Assembly: GCF_019052805.1 (NCBI RefSeq)
Contig: NZ_JAHQRJ010000001.1
Coordinates: forward strand, 1,984,001-2,048,000
From: Noviherbaspirillum sp. L7-7A
GTDB taxonomy: Bacteria > Pseudomonadota > Gammaproteobacteria > Burkholderiales > Burkholderiaceae_D
Reading direction: 5' to 3'
DNA length: 64,000 nt
Below, in pieces: positions 54,490-61,525 of this stretch. Position 1 is the stretch's first letter. Each line of letters starts with the position of its first letter. The translations under genes and the position numbers were made by a program. The notes under the pieces were generated by a model. The model was not told the DNA's origin. It saw only the letters and a program-made list of their open reading frames with translations, and made no database searches.

Positions 54490-55410
54490 TCAGGCCGGCA
54501 CCAGGGTGCCAGCAAGGCCGATCTTCGACAGCTTGGCCCGCACCCGGTCGGCCTCTTCCTTGCTGCTGAAAGGGCCAACCCGGATACGGGTACGGCTGCC
54601 GCCATCCGTCGATACTTTCTGTGTAAAGGAAGAAATACCGGCTGAACGCAATTTGCCCTGTAATTCATCGACCTTGTCCTGCGTGGCAAGTGCCGCGACC
54701 TGCACCACAAAACGGCCGGAATCCTTCTTCGCTTCCGGTTTTGGCTCCGCGCGGCCTTCCAGAATGGCCTTGGCGCGGCTGGCCTCGTCCACCTTCTCGG
54801 CGGCGTGCGGCGCCGGCTTGGACTCGGGCTTGGCATGCGCCAGTTCGGTTTTGCGCTCGGGCTTGGCTTCGTTCTTGCCTTCGGGCTTGGGCGGGCGCGG
54901 CGTCTCGGCGCGCGGCTCGGCACGGGGCTTGGGTTCAGGCTTGACCAGCTGCGGCATTTCCGAGCGCGCCGCGGTGGATGGCGCCGCTTCGCTTGGCGTA
55001 GGCAGGCTTGCCGGGTCGATCACTTCCTCGTCCTTGTCCAGGCCGGCGTTGCTGGGCAGCTTGGGCGCGGTCGCCACCGGGGGCGTTTGCACGGCGCCAG
55101 CCTGGCTGCGCTTGTCCTTGGAAGGAATGTCGATGGCAATGTCGTCGGTGACCGGCTTGGGCTCGGAGTCGAGAATCATCGGCAGGCCGACTACGGCGGC
55201 CAGCACCAGCGCCACGGCACCAACCAGGCGCCGACGGGCACGTTTCTTCTCGGGAAGCACCGGGTCAGAGGCCCTGCCGCGTTCCTTGCCTGTCCTGCTG
55301 CGCTTGCCGCGGCTGCGCACGGCGTCGGAATCCTCCTCGGCACGCGATTGAAATGTGCTGTCGGAACGGGATTCCTGCTTGTTTTTGCGAAGGAATGAGA
55401 GCAAGCCCAT
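54490..55410 (-). CDS. SPOR-domain cell-division-associated membrane protein
   Basis: 306 residues. A basic N-terminal cytoplasmic region (1-58), one membrane helix (about 61-80, LVGAVALVLAAVVGLPMIL), a long low-complexity Pro/Glu/Lys-rich linker (about 85-225), and a C-terminal SPOR domain (about 228-303, SGRFVVQVAALATQDK to RIRVGPFSSKEEADRVRAKL). SPOR domains bind denuded peptidoglycan at the division septum. Resembles DedD and related proteins. Placed between folC and cvpA, as in other Burkholderiales. Confidence 0.92.
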   Translation of the reverse strand: MGLLSFLRKNKQESRSDSTFQSRAEEDSDAVRSRGKRSRTGKERGRASDPVLPEKKRARRRLVGAVALVLAAVVGLPMILDSEPKPVTDDIAIDIPSKDKRSQAGAVQTPPVATAPKLPSNAGLDKDEEVIDPASLPTPSEAAPSTAARSEMPQLVKPEPKPRAEPRAETPRPPKPEGKNEAKPERKTELAHAKPESKPAPHAAEKVDEASRAKAILEGRAEPKPEAKKDSGRFVVQVAALATQDKVDELQGKLRSAGISSFTQKVSTDGGSRTRIRVGPFSSKEEADRVRAKLSKIGLAGTLVPA

Positions 55411-55429
55411 GCGATTGATGCTGAATTTG

Positions 55430-56737
55430 TCAGTGATATTCGGATTTACGTGCGGCTATCACGCCTGCTACTGTAAGGAAAGATCCGAAAACCGCAATTC
55501 TATCATTCTCCCCTGCCCTGCTTCTCGCATTTGCATAGGCTTCTTCCGGGCTGGCAAATGTCAGGATGCTGTGTTCGGCATCCGGCGCCCCGGCGCCCTG
55601 CACACCGGCTTCCGACAATTTTTCGGCGATGCTGCTCGCACTGGCGGCTCTTGGCAGAGGTAAATCGGTCACGCACCAATGGTCGATATGCGGTTTCATG
55701 TGCGCGATGATGCCGTCGATATCCTTGTCGCTCATCGCACCAAACACGGCGAAGGTGTAAGGATGGAAACCCATATTGCCGAGATTCTGGGCCAGCGCGC
55801 CTGCCGCATGTGGATTATGCGCAACATCCAGCACCACGGTCGGTCTGCCAGGCAATACCTGGAAGCGTCCCGGCAACTCCACCATGGCCAGTCCGCTGCG
55901 CACTTCCTGGGCGCCGAGCGGCAGGCGGTCACGCAGCGCTTCCAGCGCGGCCAGCGCGGCGCAGGCGTTGAGCAACTGGTTGGCGCCGCGCAGTCCGGGA
56001 TAGCCGAGTGCATTGCGGCGCATGCTCCGGCCACCGTAATTCCACTGCTGCTTGTCGCCGGAATAGTTGAAATCCCTGCCCAGCAGCCAGAGGTCGGCGC
56101 CGATGTCTTCCGCATGCTTCTTCAGCGACTCCGGCGGCACCGGGTCGCTGCAGATCGCCGGACGGCCGCTGCGGAAAATGCCGGCTTTTTCAAAGCCGAT
56201 CTGCTCGCGCGTCACGCCCAGGTATTCGGTATGGTCGATGTCGACGCTGGTGACGATGGCCACATCGGCATCGATCACATTGACTGCATCGAGCCGCCCG
56301 CCCAGCCCGACTTCCAGGATCACGACATCCAGGCCAGCCTGGGCGAACAGGCGCAGTATCGCCAGCGTGGTGAATTCGAAGTAGGTCAGCGACACCTCGC
56401 CGCGGGCAGTCTCGACCGCCTCGAACTGCTCGACCATGGCCGCATCATCGACGATCTCGCCATTCACGCGTGCCCGCTCATTGAAATGCACCAGGTGCGG
56501 CGATGTGTAGAGCCCGACGCGATAGCCTGCCTGCAGCAGAATGGCTTCCAGCATCGCGCAGGTCGACCCCTTGCCATTGGTGCCGCCCACGGTAATGACC
56601 GGGCAGTCGAAGCGCAGGCCAAGGGTGTCGCGCACTTGCGCTACCCGCTCGAGACCCATGTCGATCGCTTTGGGATGCATGGCTTCAAGGCGGCTCAGCC
56701 AGTCGGGGAGCGTGGTGGGCAGGTTGGGATTGTTCAT
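55430..56737 (-). CDS. folC: Bifunctional dihydrofolate synthase/folylpolyglutamate synthase
   Basis: 435 residues. Adds glutamate to dihydropteroate and then to folates. The ATP-binding P-loop GGTNGKGSTCAMLE lies at about 47-60, then YTSPHLVHFNERARVNGE, the ligase motif VILEVGLGGRLDAVNVI, and DIDHTEYLG. The C-terminal domain holds VVLDVAHNPHAAGALAQNL. It follows accD after an 82-nt gap with a strong terminator, so folC and the genes after it probably have their own promoter or receive read-through. Confidence 0.97.
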   Translation of the reverse strand: MNNPNLPTTLPDWLSRLEAMHPKAIDMGLERVAQVRDTLGLRFDCPVITVGGTNGKGSTCAMLEAILLQAGYRVGLYTSPHLVHFNERARVNGEIVDDAAMVEQFEAVETARGEVSLTYFEFTTLAILRLFAQAGLDVVILEVGLGGRLDAVNVIDADVAIVTSVDIDHTEYLGVTREQIGFEKAGIFRSGRPAICSDPVPPESLKKHAEDIGADLWLLGRDFNYSGDKQQWNYGGRSMRRNALGYPGLRGANQLLNACAALAALEALRDRLPLGAQEVRSGLAMVELPGRFQVLPGRPTVVLDVAHNPHAAGALAQNLGNMGFHPYTFAVFGAMSDKDIDGIIAHMKPHIDHWCVTDLPLPRAASASSIAEKLSEAGVQGAGAPDAEHSILTFASPEEAYANARSRAGENDRIAVFGSFLTVAGVIAARKSEYH

Positions 56738-56766
56738 GACAGGCTATCTGGAGACGGATGGGCAAT

Positions 56767-56799
56767 TGAAAAGGCCCGGACCTGCGACAGGTCCGGGCC
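56767..56799 (-). terminator. Strong intrinsic terminator between accD and folC
   Basis: A perfect 12-bp stem GGCCCGGACCTG (56773-56784) with CAGGTCCGGGCC (56788-56799) and a 3-nt loop. On the minus strand it is followed by TTTTCAATT. This is the strongest hairpin in the window and should end most trpA-accD transcripts before folC. Confidence 0.85.
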
Positions 56800-56819
56800 A
56801 TGGGGAGGAAGTCGGCCGC

Positions 56820-57692
56820 TTACGCGAGGACGTCGGCCGACTGGTTCTGCAGCAGCGCCAGCAGGCGGGCGATTTCCTCGCGCATCTTGCGGCGGTCGAC
56901 GATCATGTCCACCGCGCCCTTCTGCACCAGGAATTCCGCGCGCTGGAAGCCTTCCGGCAGCTTTTCCCGCACCGTATTCTCGATCACGCGCGGGCCGGCG
57001 AAGCCGATCAGCGCCTTCGGCTCGGCAATCACGACGTCGCCCATGAAGGCAAACGAGGCCGACACGCCGCCCATGGTCGGATCTGTCAGCACCGAAATGA
57101 AGGGCAGACGCTTTTCCGACAGCTTGGTCAGCATGGCGGTGGTCTTGGCCATCTGCATCAGCGACAGCAGGCCTTCCTGCATGCGGGCGCCGCCAGTGGC
57201 GGTAATACAGATGAAGGGCACCTTCTGTTCGAGCGCCATCTGGGCGCCGCGCACGAAGCGCTCGCCCACGACCGAGCCCATCGAGCCGCCCATGAATTCG
57301 AATTCGAAGCAGGCAATCACCACCGGCAGCGACATGATGGCGCCGCCCAGCACGACCAGGGCATCGGTTTCGCCGGTGGCTTCCATGGCCGACTTCAGGC
57401 GTTCCGGATATTTCTTGCTGTCCTTGAATTTCAGGGTATCGACCGGCAGCGCTTCATGGCCGATTTCATAGCGGCCTTCGGCGTCGAGCAGCGCGTCCAG
57501 GCGCTCGCGGGCGCGGATGCGCAGGTGATGGCTGCACTTGGGGCAGACGTGAATATTCGACTCCAGGTCGGTGCGGTACAGCACCGCCTCGCAGGACGGG
57601 CACTTGACCCAGAGTCCTTCCGGCACCGACTTGCGGTTGGCCGTGCCGGAACGTTGTATGCGCGGGGGTAGCAGTTTCTCTAGCCAGCTCAT
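56820..57692 (-). CDS. accD: Acetyl-CoA carboxylase carboxyltransferase subunit beta
   Basis: 290 residues. N-terminal zinc ribbon with Cys31, 34, 50, 53 (CPSC, CPKC), then the crotonase-fold carboxyltransferase with [52 protein letters not shown] and [20 protein letters not shown]. With AccA it transfers carboxyl from biotin to acetyl-CoA. Start at 57692 with AGAGGTCGCC upstream. 78 nt after trpA, a linkage common in proteobacteria. Confidence 0.98.
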   Translation of the reverse strand: MSWLEKLLPPRIQRSGTANRKSVPEGLWVKCPSCEAVLYRTDLESNIHVCPKCSHHLRIRARERLDALLDAEGRYEIGHEALPVDTLKFKDSKKYPERLKSAMEATGETDALVVLGGAIMSLPVVIACFEFEFMGGSMGSVVGERFVRGAQMALEQKVPFICITATGGARMQEGLLSLMQMAKTTAMLTKLSEKRLPFISVLTDPTMGGVSASFAFMGDVVIAEPKALIGFAGPRVIENTVREKLPEGFQRAEFLVQKGAVDMIVDRRKMREEIARLLALLQNQSADVLA

Positions 57693-57770
57693 GGCGACCT
57701 CTTTTTCAATATTGTGCTGTTCTTGGGATGCCCCATGGACGCGGCGCCGGCCGCGCACAAGGCGGCAATA

Positions 57771-58595
57771 TTACACCGACCGGCCGGCGGCCGCGCTCTG
57801 TTCGTCGAGCGCCTGGCGGATCGTGGCGACAAAGGCGTGGGCAACCGCCACCGCCTCGTCCTGCGGCGCACTTTCCATTTCCTGGATGATGCGGCTGCCG
57901 ATCACCACGCCATCCGCCACCGAAGCGATGGCGCAGGCGGTGGCGGCGTCACGGATGCCGAAGCCAACGCCGATGGGCAGCTTCACGTCGCGGCGGATAT
58001 GTTCGATCCGGCGGCTGACCTCGTCGATGTCGATATTGCCAGCGCCGGTCACGCCCTTGAGCGAGACGTAATAGCTGAAGCCGCCGCCGACCTTGGCTAC
58101 CTGGCGGATGCGCTCGTCGGTGGACGTGGGCGCCAGCAGGAAGATGGTATCCATGCCGTTTTCCTTCATCAGGCGGGCGAATTCCTCGCACTCTTCGGGC
58201 GGATAGTCGACCACGATGGTGCCGTCGACGCCGGCCTCGCGCGCTGCCTTGACAAAGGCTTCCTGGCCCATGCGCTCGATCGGGTTGGCGTACCCCATCA
58301 GCACCACCGGCGTGGTGGTGTTGCTGCGGCGAAATTCACGCACATAGCCGAGCACGTCGCCGGTGCCGACGCCATGCTTCAGGGCACGCTCGCTGGCGCG
58401 CTGGATCACCGGGCCCTCGGCCATCGGATCGGAAAACGGGACGCCCAGCTCCAGCACGTCGACGCCGCCGGCAACTAGGGAGTGCATCAGCGGCACCGTC
58501 AGTTCGGGCGCCGGATCGCCGGCGGTGATGAAGGTGATCAGCGCGGTTCTTTTTTGTGCCGCCAGCGCGGCGAAGGTGGGTTCAATGCGGGACAT
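57771..58595 (-). CDS. trpA: Tryptophan synthase alpha chain
   Basis: 274 residues. Cleaves indole-3-glycerol phosphate; indole passes to TrpB. TIM-barrel with [19 protein letters not shown], catalytic Glu49 in [12 protein letters not shown], and [17 protein letters not shown] with [10 protein letters not shown] toward the C terminus. Position 60, normally the second catalytic acid Asp in LADGP or MADGP, is Glu here ([13 protein letters not shown]). The neighbouring sequence is otherwise canonical. 112 nt after trpB. Confidence 0.97.
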   Translation of the reverse strand: MSRIEPTFAALAAQKRTALITFITAGDPAPELTVPLMHSLVAGGVDVLELGVPFSDPMAEGPVIQRASERALKHGVGTGDVLGYVREFRRSNTTTPVVLMGYANPIERMGQEAFVKAAREAGVDGTIVVDYPPEECEEFARLMKENGMDTIFLLAPTSTDERIRQVAKVGGGFSYYVSLKGVTGAGNIDIDEVSRRIEHIRRDVKLPIGVGFGIRDAATACAIASVADGVVIGSRIIQEMESAPQDEAVAVAHAFVATIRQALDEQSAAAGRSV

Positions 58596-58612
58596 GGCCT
58601 GTATTTGTGATG

Positions 58613-58632
58613 CAGCCGGCGCAGGCCGGCTG
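58613..58632 (-). repeat. Hairpin in the trpB-trpA gap
   Basis: CAGCCGGC (58613-58620) pairs exactly with GCCGGCTG (58625-58632) across GCAG. No T-run. It lies within the 112-nt gap between trpB and trpA, 18 bases before the trpA start. In E. coli trpB and trpA overlap, so this wide structured gap is notable. Confidence 0.5.
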
Positions 58633-58707
58633 GGAAATTAGTCGAGTTTGCTGCCGGGACCGGGACCCGCGGCGCCAGCTGCTGCGCGCCGCAAGTCCCG
58701 TCTGCTG

Positions 58708-59937
58708 TCACAGGGCGCGCTTGGTGCGTTCGGCGACGGTATGCATATCCTTGTCGCCGCGTCCGGACAGGTTGACCAGGATGCTCTTGTCCTTGGGCAG
58801 CGTCGCGGCCAGCTTGGCGGCATAGGCAAGCGCATGGCTCGATTCCAGCGCCGGAATGATGCCTTCGATGCGGCAGCTCCTGTGGAAAGCCTCGATCGCT
58901 TCATCATCGGTGATCGACACGTACTGGGCGCGGCCGATGTCCTTCAGCCAGGCATGCTCGGGGCCGACGCCCGGATAGTCCAGGCCGGCCGAGACCGAAT
59001 GGGTCTCGATGATCTGGCCGTTCGCATCCTGCAGCAGATAGGTACGGTTGCCGTGCAGCACGCCCGGCGTGCCGGCCAGCAGCGACGCCGAATGCTTGCC
59101 GGTCTCGATGCCGTTGCCGGCCGCTTCCACGCCGATCAGCTGCACGTCCGGGTAAGGAATGTAGGGATGGAAGATGCCCATTGCATTGGAGCCGCCGCCG
59201 ATGCAGGCCACCACGTAGTCCGGCTGGCGGCCAATCATCTCCGGCATCTGGGTCAGGCATTCCTCCCCGATCACCGACTGGAAGTCGCGCACCATCATCG
59301 GATACGGATGCGGGCCGGCCACGGTGCCGATGATGTAGAAAGTGTTTTCGATGTTGGTGACCCAGTCGCGCATGGCTTCATTGAGCGCGTCCTTCAGGGT
59401 CTTGGAGCCCGACTCCACCGGCACCACCTTTGCGCCCAGCAATTCCATGCGGTACAGGTTCTGGATCTGGCGACGGGTGTCTTCGCTGCCCATGTAGACC
59501 ACGCATTCCAAGCCAAAGCGGGCGCAGATGGTGGCGGTGGCCACGCCATGCTGGCCGGCGCCGGTTTCCGCGATCACGCGCGGCTTGCCCATGCGCTTGG
59601 CCAGCAACGCCTGGCCGATCACGTTATTGATCTTGTGGGCGCCGGTATGGTTCAGGTCTTCGCGCTTGAAATAGATCTGGGCGCCGCCGGCCAGTTCAGA
59701 CCAGCGCTTGGCGTGGTAGATCGGGCTGGGACGGCCGACGAAGTGCTTCAGCTCGTAGTTGAATTCCGCCAGGAATTCCGGGTCTTTCTGATAGTACGCA
59801 TAAGCCTCGCGCAGCTCGGTCAGCGCGTGGGTCAGTGTTTCGGAGACGAAGCTGCCGCCATACGGGCCGAAGTGGCCGCGCGCATCGGGCAGGTTGTACT
59901 GGCCCAGTTCCTGGGCATTGCTGGTTTGGGTAGTCAT
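58708..59937 (-). CDS. trpB: Tryptophan synthase beta chain
   Basis: 409 residues. PLP enzyme that joins indole and serine to give tryptophan. PLP lysine in [20 protein letters not shown], then [20 protein letters not shown] and the phosphate-binding [13 protein letters not shown]. The C-terminal [13 protein letters not shown] is complete. Its ATG overlaps the trpF stop (ATGA). Confidence 0.98.
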   Translation of the reverse strand: MTTQTSNAQELGQYNLPDARGHFGPYGGSFVSETLTHALTELREAYAYYQKDPEFLAEFNYELKHFVGRPSPIYHAKRWSELAGGAQIYFKREDLNHTGAHKINNVIGQALLAKRMGKPRVIAETGAGQHGVATATICARFGLECVVYMGSEDTRRQIQNLYRMELLGAKVVPVESGSKTLKDALNEAMRDWVTNIENTFYIIGTVAGPHPYPMMVRDFQSVIGEECLTQMPEMIGRQPDYVVACIGGGSNAMGIFHPYIPYPDVQLIGVEAAGNGIETGKHSASLLAGTPGVLHGNRTYLLQDANGQIIETHSVSAGLDYPGVGPEHAWLKDIGRAQYVSITDDEAIEAFHRSCRIEGIIPALESSHALAYAAKLAATLPKDKSILVNLSGRGDKDMHTVAERTKRAL

Positions 59938-60641
59938 GCTGTTCCTTCGGGGTGTGCCTGTTGGAGACGGGCGTCGCCGGCGCGCACTGCTGCCGTGAAA
60001 GCGCGCATCATGCCGCCGTCCTTGACGCCTTTTTCGCGTTCGATGCCGCTGCTGACATCGACCGCGTAGGGACGAACGCGCAACACCGCCTCAGTCGCGT
60101 TTTGTACGCTCAAGCCACCACTTAAAACGACCCGAGGCGCGAGTTCTTCTGGGATGAGAGACCAATCGAAAACCTTTCCGCCGCCGCCGTAGGCATCGAC
60201 CCAGGTATCCAGCAACAGAGCCGAATAACGGTCGCCGCCGGCGCGACAAATGGAGTCGTATTCTAGCAAATCGGCGGCCGTCGTATCGGGACGCACCCGA
60301 AATGCCTTCAGAAACGGCAGATTCACTGCGGCCGCCAGCGCATGGCACTGTTCCGGCGTTTCATCGCCATGGAACTGCAGCAGCGACAACCTGGCCGCCG
60401 CGCTGGCCTGCCGCACCTCCTCCTCGCCGGGATTGACGAACAGGCCGACAGTGGCAATGAAGGGCGGCGTTGCCGCCGCCAGCACGGCTGCCTGCTGCAA
60501 TGACACGCTGCGCGGGCTGGGCGGATAGAACACCAGGCCAATCGCATCGGCGCCGGCGCTGACCGCATCGGCGACATCCTGCGGATGGCGCAGGCCGCAT
60601 AGCTTGATGCGGGTACGCTGCTGCATGGGATTGAAGGTCAT
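59934..60641 (-). CDS. trpF: Phosphoribosylanthranilate isomerase
   Basis: 235 residues. Third step from anthranilate to tryptophan. Catalytic Cys in [17 protein letters not shown], conserved [30 protein letters not shown] and the C-terminal [14 protein letters not shown] with [15 protein letters not shown]. The start at 60641 overlaps the truA stop (ATGA); a longer frame to 61220 would run through truA and is an artefact. The ATG at 60626 is an alternative start. Confidence 0.96.
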   Translation of the reverse strand: MTFNPMQQRTRIKLCGLRHPQDVADAVSAGADAIGLVFYPPSPRSVSLQQAAVLAAATPPFIATVGLFVNPGEEEVRQASAAARLSLLQFHGDETPEQCHALAAAVNLPFLKAFRVRPDTTAADLLEYDSICRAGGDRYSALLLDTWVDAYGGGGKVFDWSLIPEELAPRVVLSGGLSVQNATEAVLRVRPYAVDVSSGIEREKGVKDGGMMRAFTAAVRAGDARLQQAHPEGTA

Positions 60642-61441
60642 AGGGCGAATACCGGGTTGGAAATGGCGTGCGCGGGCAAATTCCAGTTGGGGCCGTAATC
60701 GATCTTCGCAAGATACAGGCCCTGTGGCATGAAGGTCGGCGCCGCCAGGGTGCGGTCGCGGCTGTCCAGCAGTTCCGCAATCCAGCTCTCCGGGCGGCTG
60801 CCGATGCCCACATAGATCAGCGAGCCGACGATATTGCGCACCATGTGATGCAGGAAGGCATTGGCCGTCAGCGTGAAACGGATCAGCTCGCCCTGGCGCT
60901 CGATGTCGATCGCATGCATGGTGCGCACCGGCGAATTCGCCTGGCACTGGGAGGCCCGGAATGCCGAGAAATCCAGGTCGCCGATCAGCGCCTGCGCGGC
61001 ACGGTGCATTGCAGCAGCATCCAGTGGGCGGAATACCCAGCCGGCGCGCGCATGCAACAGCGGCGAGCGGACCTGGCTGTTGTAAAGGTAGTAATGATAA
61101 GTGCGGCGACGGGCGGAAAACCGGGCATGGAATGCCTCGGCATCGGCCTCCGTCGTCACATCCTGCGCCCAGAGCACCGCGATGGACGGATGCAGGAAAC
61201 TGTTCAGGCCGCGCACCCATGACTGCGACGGCCGGTCGATGTCAGTGTCGAAATGGGCGACCTGTTCAATCGCATGCACGCCCGCGTCGGTGCGGCCGGC
61301 GCACTGGATATCGAGGTCGCGCTGGGTAAACTGTTTGCCGGCGGCCTGCAGCATGTCCTGCACGGTCTGCCCGTGCGGCTGGGTTTGCCAGCCCTGCCAG
61401 GGCGTGCCGTCGTATTGAATGCCGATTGCAATGCGTTTCAA
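60638..61441 (-). CDS. truA: tRNA pseudouridine synthase A
   Basis: 267 residues. Makes pseudouridine at positions 38-40 of the tRNA anticodon arm. Catalytic Asp in CAGRTDAGVHAIEQVAHFD; also YDGTPWQGWQTQPHG and NAFLHHMVRNIVGSL near the C terminus. I place the start at the TTG at 61441 (MKRIAIGIQYDGT), with GGA upstream; another TTG at 61477 lies inside the terminator stem after fimV and is less likely. Followed by trpF with a four-base overlap. Confidence 0.95.
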   Translation of the reverse strand: MKRIAIGIQYDGTPWQGWQTQPHGQTVQDMLQAAGKQFTQRDLDIQCAGRTDAGVHAIEQVAHFDTDIDRPSQSWVRGLNSFLHPSIAVLWAQDVTTEADAEAFHARFSARRRTYHYYLYNSQVRSPLLHARAGWVFRPLDAAAMHRAAQALIGDLDFSAFRASQCQANSPVRTMHAIDIERQGELIRFTLTANAFLHHMVRNIVGSLIYVGIGSRPESWIAELLDSRDRTLAAPTFMPQGLYLAKIDYGPNWNLPAHAISNPVFAL

Positions 61442-61473
61442 TGTAAGTCCGTTGTGTCGAGGTCTTGATAATG

Positions 61474-61506
61474 ACAAAACGGGCGACAGCAGCGCTGCGC
61501 CCGTTT
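61474..61506 (-). terminator. Intrinsic terminator after fimV
   Basis: AAACGGGCG (61477-61485) pairs with CGCCCGTTT (61498-61506), with a 12-nt loop. On the minus strand TTTTGTCATT follows. It lies 20 bases after the fimV stop. Confidence 0.75.
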
Positions 61507-61525
61507 CTGAAGAAGCAAGGAAGGG

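Noticed and set aside
59934-61220. A 428-codon frame that would fuse trpF to an upstream 193-residue extension
   Set aside because: The extension reads truA in another frame; trpF homology begins at 60641, where its start overlaps the truA stop.
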